From contig NZ_CP011454.1 of assembly GCF_000695095.2 (NCBI RefSeq), positions 1,612,001-1,676,000 on the forward strand: a stretch of DNA of 64,000 bases. Reading direction: 5' to 3'. Positions 47,375 to 55,057 of the stretch are shown piece after piece; position 1 is the stretch's first letter; each line of letters opens with the position of its first letter. The notes under the pieces are model-generated. The model saw only the letters and a list, made by a program, of their open reading frames with translations, was not told the DNA's origin and ran no database searches. The stretch comes from Gemmatimonas phototrophica. GTDB taxonomy: Bacteria; Gemmatimonadota; Gemmatimonadetes; Gemmatimonadales; Gemmatimonadaceae. A program made the position numbers and the translations under genes.

Positions 47375-48064
47375 TTACAAGCGCGGGCGCGCCCGCGCTT
47401 CCAGCGCCGCGCGATCGGTAATCGTCACAATGCGACGCTGCACGCTGATGATCTGCTTCTCCTGAAACTCGGCCATCGCCCGCGACACGGTTTCGCGACT
47501 GGCGCCAATCATCTGCGCCATGGTCTGGTGCGTAAGCTGCTTGACCAGAGTGGCCGGCTCGCCCGGCGTGGCGTGCTCCAACAGCACCTTGGCTACGCGT
47601 CCCGGGACATCCAGCAGGACCAGGCTGCCAATGGTGCCGTCTGCCTGGCGCAGCCGGCGCGACAGCTCCACCATGAGCCCCCAGGCCACTTGCGGGCTCT
47701 GCTCCACCTTCCGGCGGAAGTCGGTCCGACGCAACACCAGCAGGCTGGAGGCCTGCGTGGAGACCACATGGGCCGAGCGGGGCCGGCCGTCAATGAGGGC
47801 CAGTTCGCCAAAGTGATCGCCCACGTTAAGCACGTTCAGAATGACTTCCCGGCCATCCTCGCCCGTCAGGACCACCTTCACCTCGCCGGAGCGCACCACG
47901 TAGAGGGCATCGCCGGCGTCCCCTTCGGAAACGATCATGGCCCCCTTGGCGAACTTCTGTTCCCGGGTGAGCTCTGCAAAGCCGCGCACGGCCATGCGGT
48001 CGAGCTCCCGGAACAGGGGCACGGTGGAGAGAAAATCGGTTATGCGGTCGAGAGAAACGCTCAT
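47375..48064 (-). CDS. Crp/Fnr-family transcriptional regulator
   Basis: A 229-residue protein with an N-terminal cyclic-nucleotide-binding domain (about 10-130), a C-helix and a C-terminal winged HTH. The phosphate pocket is kept: GEL (86-88) and Arg96-Ser97 (GRPRSAHV) match E. coli CRP Gly71-Glu72 and Arg82-Ser83. The adenine contacts Thr127/Ser128 of CRP are Ala141/Asp142 here, so the ligand may not be cAMP. The recognition helix GASRETVSRAM keeps Arg190, Glu191 and Arg195, the residues that read TGTGA in E. coli. There is no Fe-S cysteine set, so it is not FNR. ATG 48064 is chosen over an upstream GTG at 48109. An MBL gene follows after 23 bp. Confidence 0.9.
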   Translation of the reverse strand: MSVSLDRITDFLSTVPLFRELDRMAVRGFAELTREQKFAKGAMIVSEGDAGDALYVVRSGEVKVVLTGEDGREVILNVLNVGDHFGELALIDGRPRSAHVVSTQASSLLVLRRTDFRRKVEQSPQVAWGLMVELSRRLRQADGTIGSLVLLDVPGRVAKVLLEHATPGEPATLVKQLTHQTMAQMIGASRETVSRAMAEFQEKQIISVQRRIVTITDRAALEARARPRL

Positions 48065-48220
48065 GGTAGGCGGAGTGAAGCGCAGCGGTGGTGTACCGAA
48101 CGTGACCATATTCTATCACCTCTCCTGGTGTATCTTGCGCGAGGGCGTTCGGGACGCCAACGGACGATGACCTGTCCGACGGCGGTCCCGGCGAGAGCGG
48201 CTTTCAACGAACCCCGTGGA

Positions 48221-48301
48221 AACCGAACTGGGTGCCTTGTGCCGGGAATCCTCCCCTGCATGAGCAGTACCAAAGGGGATTCCCGCTACCACCGGTTCGG
48301 T
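48221..48301 (+). ncRNA. Candidate structured leader RNA upstream of prfA
   Basis: An outer stem ACCGAAC/GTTCGGT (48221-48227 with 48295-48301) encloses a 9-bp hairpin stem CGGGAATCC/GGATTCCCG (48243-48251 with 48277-48285). After a bulged T this adds two C-G pairs and holds an apical CTGC-ATGA-GCAG (48256-48267). Three nested helices in one 81-base stretch within a non-coding gap suggest a folded leader. It lies 100 bp before the prfA start. I could not match it to a known riboswitch, SRP RNA or tRNA. Confidence 0.4.
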
Positions 48302-48362
48302 CCGCCCTCAGGCCAAGCCCGTCATCTGGTGCGAAGCCTAACCATGCCCGTCACATGCCCGC

Positions 48363-48378
48363 TGTGACTGATATCACG
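48363..48378. promoter_or_regulatory. CRP-like palindromic operator upstream of prfA
   Basis: TGTGA-CTGATA-TCACG matches the E. coli CRP consensus TGTGA-N6-TCACA in nine of ten fixed positions. It ends 23 bp before the prfA ATG. The neighbouring Crp-family protein has the matching recognition-helix residues (Arg190, Glu191, Arg195). At this distance a bound regulator would more likely repress than activate in the usual class II geometry. By rough counting one-mismatch sites are expected about twice in 64 kb by chance, but only about 0.01 times in this gap. Confidence 0.5.
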
Positions 48379-48401
48379 AATTTCATCCCTGTCCTCGTTC
48401 C

Positions 48402-49472
48402 ATGCTGACCCATCTTCGCGACCGCATGGCTGATGCACTGCGCCGCGCCACCGAAGTGGAGCAGCTGCTCGCCGACCCGGAAACCACCAAAGACACCCCG
48501 CGCCTGGTCGAACTAGGGCGCGAGCACCACCGCCTGGCCGAGGTCGTGGTCAAAGCCAACCGGCTCAATAAGGCCGAACTGGAGCTCGCTGACGCCCGTG
48601 AGATGGCGAACGGCGATGACCCGGATTTTGTGGCCGAAGCGCGTGCCGAGGTCGCCCGGCTGGAAACCGAGGTGGAGCAGTTGCAGAAGGCGTTGCTCCC
48701 CCTGCTCATTCCCCGTGATCCCCTCGACGACCGTCCAGCCATCGTGGAAATCCGGGCCGGGACGGGAGGTGATGAAGCCGGGCTCTTTGCCGGCGATCTG
48801 CTGCGCATGTATACCCGGTTCATTGAACGCCGGGGGTGGCGCACCGAGACCATTTCCTACTCCGATGGCACCATGGGTGGCATCAAGGAAGCGGTGTTCA
48901 AGGTCGTGGGCGATGGCGCCTTTGGTGTGCTGCGCTGGGAAAGCGGTGTGCATCGGGTGCAACGGGTCCCTGCGACCGAATCGCAGGGGCGCATTCACAC
49001 GTCGGCCGCCACGGTGGCCGTCTTGCCGGAAGCCGAAGAAGTGGACGTGAAGATTGAAGACAAGGATCTGCGCATCGATGTCTTCCGCTCCTCAGGCCCC
49101 GGTGGTCAGAGTGTGAATACCACCGATTCGGCAGTGCGCATTACGCACATCCCCACCGGCATTGTGGTGTCGCAGCAGGACCAGAAGTCGCAGCTGCAAA
49201 ACAAGGCGAAAGGCATGGAAGTGCTGCGCTCCCGTCTGCTGGACCTGCGGCTCTCCGAACAGGAAGCCGAACGGTCGCGCATGCGAAAGTCGCAGGTCAG
49301 CACGGGCGACCGGTCGGCCAAAATCCGCACGTACAATTTCCCGCAGGGGCGCGTGACCGATCACCGGGTGGGGGTCACGTTGTATGACATCGACGGGGTG
49401 ATGAACGGCGAGATTGGACCGTTCCTCGACGCCATTCAGCTGGCGAACGCCGAGGAGAGTCTCGCCGGGTGA
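48402..49472 (+). CDS. prfA: Peptide chain release factor 1 (RF1)
   Basis: A 356-residue class I release factor. The peptidyl-transferase motif GPGGQSVNTTDSAVRITH carries GGQ at 234-236, and the codon-recognition motif is Pro190-Ala191-Thr192 (VPATESQGRIHTS), which is the PxT of RF1 reading UAA and UAG. The N-terminal helical domain and EIRAGTGGDEAGLFAGDLLR are standard. It ends peptide synthesis at the ribosome. It overlaps prmC (GTGA), whose product methylates the GGQ glutamine; this is the classic pair. The start has no clear ribosome-binding site, and a structured 5' leader precedes it. Confidence 0.97.
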   Translation: MLTHLRDRMADALRRATEVEQLLADPETTKDTPRLVELGREHHRLAEVVVKANRLNKAELELADAREMANGDDPDFVAEARAEVARLETEVEQLQKALLPLLIPRDPLDDRPAIVEIRAGTGGDEAGLFAGDLLRMYTRFIERRGWRTETISYSDGTMGGIKEAVFKVVGDGAFGVLRWESGVHRVQRVPATESQGRIHTSAATVAVLPEAEEVDVKIEDKDLRIDVFRSSGPGGQSVNTTDSAVRITHIPTGIVVSQQDQKSQLQNKAKGMEVLRSRLLDLRLSEQEAERSRMRKSQVSTGDRSAKIRTYNFPQGRVTDHRVGVTLYDIDGVMNGEIGPFLDAIQLANAEESLAG

Positions 49473-50350
49473 CGTTGCGCGACGCGGTCAATCGCGCCGT
49501 CGCGCTGATAGCCGAGTGCGCCGCGTTGGAGGCGGAGGTGCGGCGCGATGCGGCACGGGAAGGGCGCCTGCTCATTGCCGGGGTGTTGCACCTCTCACCG
49601 GGCGGGCTGGCGCAGCGGCTGGTGGTATCGCCAGCGATGCTGGCGGCCGAAGGCGAGGCCATTGAACGGGCGCTGCACCGTCGGCTGCGGGGAGAGCCGT
49701 TGGCCTATACCGTGGGGACCGCACCGTTCCGCGATCTCGTGCTGGAGGTGGACGCCCGTGTGCTCATTCCCCGTCCGGAAACCGAGGTGGTGGTGGGGGA
49801 AGCGCTGCGGGTCACGGCCGCGTCGTTAGGGGGCACGGCGGTGGATGTGGGCACCGGATCGGGCGCCATTGCGCTGAGCCTGGCAACCGAAGGGCACTTT
49901 GACCGAGTGATTGCCACTGATGTGTCTTCGGATGCGTTGGAGGTGGCCGCGGGGAACTCCACGCGGGTGTTGGGGAAGGCGTCCGCACCCGTCGAGTTCC
50001 GTCTGGGGGCCGATCTGGCCCCGCTGAAAGGGATCCGCGCCCGTGTGATTGTCTCCAATCCTCCGTACATTGCGTACGAAGAGGCGGAGGCGTTGCCGCG
50101 CAGCGTCCGCAATTGGGAGCCGCCGCTGGCGCTCTTCGCGGCGGACCATGGCATGGCGCGCTACCGGGCGCTGCTGCAGGGCGGCCGGGACGTGCTGGAG
50201 CCCGGCGGCTGGATGGTGCTGGAGCTTGATGCCAGTCGGGGGCCGGCAACGGCGACCATTGCTGAGCAACAGGGGTACGAAGCGATAGAAATCAGGCAGG
50301 ACTATTCAGGGCGTGACCGGGTGTTGCTGGCGAGGGCGCCGGGACGGTAA
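49469..50350 (+). CDS. prmC: Release factor glutamine methyltransferase PrmC (HemK)
   Basis: A 293-residue SAM-dependent methyltransferase. The N-terminal helical domain is followed by the SAM motif AVDVGTGSGAIALSLA and the catalytic NPPY at Asn197-Tyr200 (VSNPPYIAYEE), which binds the target glutamine. It methylates the GGQ glutamine of RF1 and RF2. Start GTG 49469 overlaps the prfA stop as GTGA. Some members have an additional N-terminal helix, and the length here is normal. Confidence 0.95.
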   Translation: MTLRDAVNRAVALIAECAALEAEVRRDAAREGRLLIAGVLHLSPGGLAQRLVVSPAMLAAEGEAIERALHRRLRGEPLAYTVGTAPFRDLVLEVDARVLIPRPETEVVVGEALRVTAASLGGTAVDVGTGSGAIALSLATEGHFDRVIATDVSSDALEVAAGNSTRVLGKASAPVEFRLGADLAPLKGIRARVIVSNPPYIAYEEAEALPRSVRNWEPPLALFAADHGMARYRALLQGGRDVLEPGGWMVLELDASRGPATATIAEQQGYEAIEIRQDYSGRDRVLLARAPGR

Positions 50351-50398
50351 CGCGGCAGGACTCACGCAGGACACTTCGCGGCCGGGGAGGCCGGATTC

Positions 50399-50749
50399 AT
50401 GCTCGAAGACAAGGCGAAAGATCTTGGCCGTTCCATTGGCCAAAGCGACGAATACAAGGCCGTGAAGCGCTCCAGCGAAGCGTTGAACAACGATCGCGAA
50501 GCCACGACGATTCTCCGCCAGATGGAGAAGATCCGTCAGGATGCGCAGGCCATGATTGACCGGGGCGAAGAACCGACCGGCGACATGGAGCAGCAGCTCG
50601 ACGCGCTCCTGCAGCAAGTGCAGGTCAACTCGGCGTACCAGTCCGCAATTTCGGCGCAGGACAACTTCGACAAGCTCATGTTGCGGGTGAACCAGTGGAT
50701 TGCCGACGGCATCCGCACGGGTGCTACCAGCTCCATCATCCTTGGTTGA
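50399..50749 (+). CDS. YlbF family protein
   Basis: A 116-residue helical protein: KAKDLGRSIGQSDEYKAVKR, ATTILRQMEKIRQDAQAM and QDNFDKLMLRVNQWIADGIR match the YlbF/YmcA family. In Bacillus these proteins form a complex that regulates RNase Y-dependent mRNA processing and phosphorelay signalling; the role here is unknown. ATG 50399 follows a GGAGG-like site (GGGGAGGCCGGATTC). It sits between prmC and tmk in an apparent operon. Confidence 0.82.
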   Translation: MLEDKAKDLGRSIGQSDEYKAVKRSSEALNNDREATTILRQMEKIRQDAQAMIDRGEEPTGDMEQQLDALLQQVQVNSAYQSAISAQDNFDKLMLRVNQWIADGIRTGATSSIILG

Positions 50750-50762
50750 GTTGTCCGGTTCC

Positions 50763-51491
50763 GTGACGCAGGTACACGCTCCGGTGCAGAACAACGACGA
50801 TCCCGTCACGCCACGAGGGCTCTTCCTGGTGTTCGAGGGGGGAGAAGGGGTTGGCAAAACCACCCAGTGGCACCGGTTGGCGGACACATTGCGGGCGGTC
50901 GGCCACGATGTGGTGGCGGTGCGCGAACCTGGCGGCACCGCCGCCGGTGACGCCATTCGTTCGCTGCTGCTCGACCCCACGTCGGAGTTGGCGGCAGAGA
51001 GTGAGGCGTTGCTGTTCGCGGCATCGCGGGCGCAGCTGGTGCGTGACGTGATTGCGCCGGCACTGCATCGTGGCGCCATCGTGCTGGTGGACCGCTTCCT
51101 GTTGTCCACCTATGCCTACCAGGGGGCAGGGCGCGGGTTGCCCATGTCCTCATTGCAGGCGGTGAATGCCTTCGCGACCGGTGGCATTCGTCCTGATCTC
51201 ACGCTGTTGCTGTCGGTGCCCCTCGATATGGCGCAGGCGCGTCAGCAGGCCCGCGGTGCATCGGATCGTATGGAGCAGGAAGATCTCGCCTTTCACCAAC
51301 GCGTGCGGGCGGCGTTTGAAGTGGCCCTGACCGCTGCCTGGGAGGGGGAGCATCCGGAGGTGGGGCCGGTCGTCGCCATTGGCGCGGATATGCCCGTGGA
51401 TGTGGTGACCGTGCGATGCCTGGAGGCGCTGGTGGCCCGCTGGCCGGAGCGATTCACCGCGGCCGCGACCGCGGCACTGGCCGCCATTTGA
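50763..51491 (+). CDS. tmk: Thymidylate kinase
   Basis: A 242-residue nucleotide kinase. P-loop FEGGEGVGKTTQ (Lys32), the DR motif REPGGTAAGDAIRSLLL, VLVDRFLLSTYAYQGAGRG and the lid segment RGASDRMEQEDLAFHQRV are all present. It phosphorylates dTMP to dTDP. I start it at GTG 50763, which gives a 14-residue leader; the frame is open to 50700 but that part overlaps the YlbF gene. The C-terminal tail is Ala-rich and slightly long. Confidence 0.93.
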   Translation: MTQVHAPVQNNDDPVTPRGLFLVFEGGEGVGKTTQWHRLADTLRAVGHDVVAVREPGGTAAGDAIRSLLLDPTSELAAESEALLFAASRAQLVRDVIAPALHRGAIVLVDRFLLSTYAYQGAGRGLPMSSLQAVNAFATGGIRPDLTLLLSVPLDMAQARQQARGASDRMEQEDLAFHQRVRAAFEVALTAAWEGEHPEVGPVVAIGADMPVDVVTVRCLEALVARWPERFTAAATAALAAI

Positions 51492-51506
51492 GCGTGGTGA
51501 CTTTCC

Positions 51507-53156
51507 ATGTCTGAATTACTGCCCGACGCCCCACGTCATCCCCGCCGCGGCCTCCGCGCCCTCGTGGCCGGCATTGGTTTTGGCGGGCTGTTGGGGTTGG
51601 GGAGCTGGTGGTCCGGTCGTGACCTTACGGCGGCCACGCAGCCTGCCCGGGCGCCACTCGGTGGCGCACGCCTGTTTGATCAGGTGGTGGCGGCGGTGGC
51701 CCAGAAGTATGTGGATTCCCTGCCGGCCGACTCCATCTATGCGAAGTCGGTAGCCGGCATGCTGAATGAACTCGAGGATCCGTTCACCTCATTCCTGACG
51801 GAAGATCGTGTGCGACGGCTCAGCGAGCAGATGAACGGCACGTTCTCGGGGATCGGCCTGCAGATCGATATTCGTGACGGTTGGCCGGTGGTCATTGAGC
51901 CGCTCATAGGCGGTCCCTCCGAACGGGCCGGTGTGCTGGCGGGCGACCGCATCGTGCGCATTGGGAAGGAAAGCACCAAGGATCTTGATCGCGAAGAAGT
52001 GTTCAAGCGCCTGCGAGGGGTCACCGGTTCATCGGTCACGTTTACGGTGGCGCGCGGCGATCAGAAGCAGGACTTCACGCTGGTACGTGACAAGGTGCAT
52101 CTCCGAGCGGTTCAGCGCGTGACGTTGTTGCAGAACGGGACCGGCTACGTGGACGTGAATGTGTTCAACGCGTTCACAGCCACGGAATTGTCGGCCGCCA
52201 TCGATTCGCTGGTCCGTCAGGGGGCGCGCTCGCTGGTGATGGATTTGCGCGGGAACCCCGGCGGGCTGCTTGAACAGGGCGTCGCGGTGGCGGATCTGTT
52301 TCTCGACCGCGGGCAGAGCATCGTCCAGTTGCGCGGGCGCGCCGGGACGCCGCCGCAAACGTACACCGACTCGCAGCCGCAGCGCTGGCCAACCTTGCCG
52401 GTGGCGGTGCTCGTCGATCGCTCAAGTGCGAGTGCCTCGGAGATCGTGGCCGGGGCGCTGCAGGATCATGATCGCGCCGTCGTCCTCGGTGTCACGAGCT
52501 TCGGGAAGGGGAGCGCTCAGAACGTGTATCCGCTGTCCAGTGGCGGGGCGCTTCGGCTCACGATTGCGCGGTGGTACACCCCGGTGGGACGCAGTATCAA
52601 TCGCCCGCCCGAGCGCAATCCGGATGATGACGTGGAGCCTGATACGGTCGGCGTGTCGTTGCCCGACACCATTCGACCGCGTTTCCGCACGGACGCCGGG
52701 CGCACGGTGTTTGGCGGCGGTGGCATCACGCCCGATGTGATCGTCGGCGACAGCGTGACGCCGCTGCCAGTGCAGGCGCTGGCGCGAGCCATGGGGAAGA
52801 ATCTGGGGGCGTATCGCGATGCACTCAGCAAGCTGGCCCAACAGCGGAAGCGCACCATGAATACTCCCGGCGACGCCGTGACGCGCGAACTGCTGGATGC
52901 TCTCTATCTGGACCTGATCGCGCGCAGGGTGGCGCCGCCGCGCACGGTGTTTGATGCGGCTGGCCCGTGGATTGCCCGCTCATTGGGCTATGAGATGACC
53001 CGGGTCGCGTTCGGTGGCGAAGCGGAATTCCTGCGCCGCACGCAGGATGACGCCACGCTGCAGCGCGCCTCACAGATTCTCATGAGTGCGCGCACCCCAC
53101 GCGATGTGTTCGGGAATCTCGAACGCCGCGCCGTCACCGTGCCGGCCACGCAATAA
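51507..53156 (+). CDS. S41-family C-terminal processing protease (CtpA/Prc-like)
   Basis: A 549-residue protein with one N-terminal membrane segment (about 20-38), so the protease faces the periplasm. A PDZ domain (GLQIDIRDGWPVVIEPLIGG through FTVARGDQKQDFTLVRDK) is followed by the S41 core. The catalytic Ser309 is in RSSASASEIVAGALQDHDRA and Lys334 in SFGKGSAQN; their 25-residue spacing and an Asp 11 residues after the Ser match E. coli Prc (Ser430, Asp441, Lys455). It trims proteins from the C-terminus or degrades envelope proteins. The 3' end, with its stop codon, forms a small hairpin with the convergent lolA end. Confidence 0.93.
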   Translation: MSELLPDAPRHPRRGLRALVAGIGFGGLLGLGSWWSGRDLTAATQPARAPLGGARLFDQVVAAVAQKYVDSLPADSIYAKSVAGMLNELEDPFTSFLTEDRVRRLSEQMNGTFSGIGLQIDIRDGWPVVIEPLIGGPSERAGVLAGDRIVRIGKESTKDLDREEVFKRLRGVTGSSVTFTVARGDQKQDFTLVRDKVHLRAVQRVTLLQNGTGYVDVNVFNAFTATELSAAIDSLVRQGARSLVMDLRGNPGGLLEQGVAVADLFLDRGQSIVQLRGRAGTPPQTYTDSQPQRWPTLPVAVLVDRSSASASEIVAGALQDHDRAVVLGVTSFGKGSAQNVYPLSSGGALRLTIARWYTPVGRSINRPPERNPDDDVEPDTVGVSLPDTIRPRFRTDAGRTVFGGGGITPDVIVGDSVTPLPVQALARAMGKNLGAYRDALSKLAQQRKRTMNTPGDAVTRELLDALYLDLIARRVAPPRTVFDAAGPWIARSLGYEMTRVAFGGEAEFLRRTQDDATLQRASQILMSARTPRDVFGNLERRAVTVPATQ

Positions 53157-53186
53157 CGCGCACCGAGCCAGGCGAAGGGGGCGTTA
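53154..53186. terminator. Weak bidirectional hairpin between ctpA-like and lolA genes
   Basis: TAACGC (53154-53159) pairs with GCGTTA (53181-53186) around a 21-nt loop. Both stop codons (TAA of the protease gene and TAA of lolA on the minus strand) lie in the arms. There is no T-run, so it is only a possible shared transcript end. Confidence 0.3.
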
Positions 53187-53861
53187 CGCGCCGGGCAGCT
53201 TGGTGGACACCTTGGCGCCCTTGGGCACCTTGAAGGCAAAGGCATCCTTGGGCAACGTGGCGTCAGGGCGCCAGGTGGTGAGCGTGATTGTTCGGTCCAC
53301 GCCCTGATCATCAATCACCTGGACACGCACCGGGCGCGGCTCCTTGTCATCCAGCCACAGCGTGGCTTTCTGAAAGGGCACGGCATCGGGATCGCGCGGC
53401 AACAGTTGCACCCGCCGAGTGGCACGGCCATCAATGATGACCGCCTCGCCCCCGGAAATCACGAACGCACGCTTCGGCGTGTCGAGCAGCTGACCCAGCA
53501 GGTCGGCCACAATGGCGCCGTCGGCATCGCCGGGCAACTTCAACACCTGCCCCGGGGCACTGCTGGGCAGATACACCCACAGCGTCTTGCCGTCGCCCAC
53601 AATGCGGTCGCCGGCAGGCTGGGTAAAGGTGATGGACACCTTCCCCGGCCGCTGCTGATGGAAGACCCCCTTGGACATGGCCGTGCGGCCGATCACCGGG
53701 TTGGTGATCTTCTGCTCGAAGTTGGCTTCGAGCGTCCGGGTGCCACTCCACGCCTTGGCCACGCGGTCGTACGCCGTCTCGGCGCCGGTCTGGGCGACGA
53801 GCGGCGTGCTGAGGGCCATCGTGATGGCCATCACGCGAACGATCGTTGATTGTGTCGTCAT
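53184..53861 (-). CDS. lolA: Outer membrane lipoprotein carrier protein LolA
   Basis: A 225-residue protein with a signal peptide (STIVRVMAITMALSTPLVAQ) and a LolA-type mature domain: YDRVAKAWSGTRTLEANFEQ, GVFHQQRPGKVSITFTQPAG, GKTLWVYLPSSAPGQVLKL, and ATLWLDDKEPRPVRVQVIDD. LolA carries lipoproteins through the periplasm from LolCDE to LolB. Its presence supports a true outer membrane. ATG 53861 gives the signal; upstream in-frame sequence is unlikely to be translated. It converges with the protease gene. Confidence 0.9.
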   Translation of the reverse strand: MTTQSTIVRVMAITMALSTPLVAQTGAETAYDRVAKAWSGTRTLEANFEQKITNPVIGRTAMSKGVFHQQRPGKVSITFTQPAGDRIVGDGKTLWVYLPSSAPGQVLKLPGDADGAIVADLLGQLLDTPKRAFVISGGEAVIIDGRATRRVQLLPRDPDAVPFQKATLWLDDKEPRPVRVQVIDDQGVDRTITLTTWRPDATLPKDAFAFKVPKGAKVSTKLPGA

Positions 53862-53919
53862 AGAGTCACATACCCGCTGGTTGGCCGCAGGTGCCGACGT
53901 GCCTGATCGGACGAGGAGT

Positions 53920-53976
53920 GGAGGTGATGAGGTGAGGAGCAAACTGCATAAGTGTTCTCCTCACCTCTTCACCTCC
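53920..53976. repeat. Long imperfect inverted repeat between lolA and DAHP synthase
   Basis: Two 20-bp arms (53920-53939 and 53957-53976) with one mismatch flank a 17-nt loop. The left arm begins GGAGGTGA and the right arm ends TCACCTCC, which equals the core of the 16S rRNA 3' end. It sits after the DAHP synthase stop on the minus strand and before lolA. It could be a transcription terminator or a mobile palindrome; no T-run is seen. Confidence 0.65.
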
Positions 53977-54011
53977 TTGGCTCCCTCGATCTGGCACTCG
54001 GCCGTGCGCTA

Positions 54012-55037
54012 TCAGATACTGGTAATGCTGCGGCCAATTGCACTGGCAATTGTGCGCAGCTGCTTCACGAGATCGGTAAACTGATCGGGATACAGCGACT
54101 GCGCGCCGTCGGAAAGCGCCTTGTCGGGCGTGGGGTGCATCTCCACCAGAATGCCATCGGCACCAGCGGCCACGGCCGCACGCGCCATGGGCGTGACCTT
54201 GTCGCGCAGCCCGGTGCCGTGACTGGGGTCCGCGACAATGGGCAAGTGCGACAGCTTCTGCACCACGGGAATGGCGGTCAGATCGAACAGGTTGCGCGTG
54301 GCACTGTCAAACGTGCGCACGCCGCGCTCGCACAGGATGACGTTGGGATTTCCTTCCGACAGCACATACTCGGCGCTGAGCAGCAGATCGTTGATCGTGG
54401 CCGCCATACCACGCTTGAGCAGGACCGGCTTCTTGAGCGTGCCCACGTGACGCAACAGCGAGTAGTTCTGCATGTTGCGCGCGCCAATCTGGATGCAGTC
54501 GGCATACTCGGCCACGAGATCCGCGCCGCGTTCATCCATGGCTTCGGTGACAATGGCCAGCCCTGTTTCACGTCGCGCCAGGGCCAGCAGTTCCAACCCC
54601 TGCTTGCCGAGTCCCTGGAACGCGTAGGGGCTGGAGCGCGGCTTGAAGGCGCCGCCCCGCAACGCCACGCCACCGGCGGCCTTCACCTGACGCGCGGCGG
54701 TGAGAATCTGCTCCTCGGTTTCCACCGAGCACGGGCCGGCGACAATGGGAACCTCGCTGCCACCAAAGCGCACCCCCGGGGCGATTTCCACGATGGTCTG
54801 TTCCGGCTTCCACTCGCGCGACGCCTGACGGAAGGGCTTCTGCACGATGAGCACACTGGACACGCCCGGCAGCCCTTCGATGTACGACCAATCCACCTTG
54901 GCGTCATCGCCAAGGAGACCGATCGCCGTGCGGACTTCGCCCGGCAAGGGGAGGGGCTTGAAGCCCTGACGCGTAATTTCTTCGCAGACCCGATCGATGT
55001 CGGCGGAAGAAGCGTTGGGCTGCATTACGACCAGCAT
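54012..55037 (-). CDS. aroF: 3-deoxy-7-phosphoheptulonate (DAHP) synthase, type I-beta
   Basis: A 341-residue protein. The N-terminal 70 residues are a ferredoxin-like regulatory domain, as in Thermotoga DAHP synthase, followed by the KDO8PS-like barrel: [66 protein letters not shown] and [12 protein letters not shown]. It condenses phosphoenolpyruvate with erythrose-4-phosphate at the head of the shikimate pathway. ATG 55037 follows GAGG (GAGGACGTGAC). It lies 20 bp after the MBL gene on the same strand. The long inverted repeat follows its stop. Confidence 0.92.
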   Translation of the reverse strand: MLVVMQPNASSADIDRVCEEITRQGFKPLPLPGEVRTAIGLLGDDAKVDWSYIEGLPGVSSVLIVQKPFRQASREWKPEQTIVEIAPGVRFGGSEVPIVAGPCSVETEEQILTAARQVKAAGGVALRGGAFKPRSSPYAFQGLGKQGLELLALARRETGLAIVTEAMDERGADLVAEYADCIQIGARNMQNYSLLRHVGTLKKPVLLKRGMAATINDLLLSAEYVLSEGNPNVILCERGVRTFDSATRNLFDLTAIPVVQKLSHLPIVADPSHGTGLRDKVTPMARAAVAAGADGILVEMHPTPDKALSDGAQSLYPDQFTDLVKQLRTIASAIGRSITSI

Positions 55038-55057
55038 GTCACGTCCTCGGAAAGACT

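Larger units (their letters stand above)
48065..48401. other. Non-coding region between the Crp gene and prfA, 337 bp
   Basis: Divergent promoter region. I see no gene in it. The stretch at 48102-48119 (GTGACCATATTCTATCAC) is AT-rich and near the crp start, so it could hold its promoter. A nested RNA-like structure lies at 48221-48301 and a CRP-like palindrome at 48363-48378. A 6-bp hairpin GTCACA-TGCCCGC-TGTGAC at 48350-48368 overlaps the first half of that palindrome. Confidence 0.6.

Noticed and set aside
48102-48119. A second CRP-type site GTGA-N10-TCAC near the crp start
   Set aside because: The spacer is 10 instead of 6 bases, and the inner bases are not symmetric enough. Autoregulation at this site is not supported.
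48221-48301. SRP RNA, tRNA or a cobalamin or TPP riboswitch in the prfA leader
   Set aside because: The SRP GGAA tetraloop region, a tRNA T-arm and CCA-end, and the conserved riboswitch boxes are absent.
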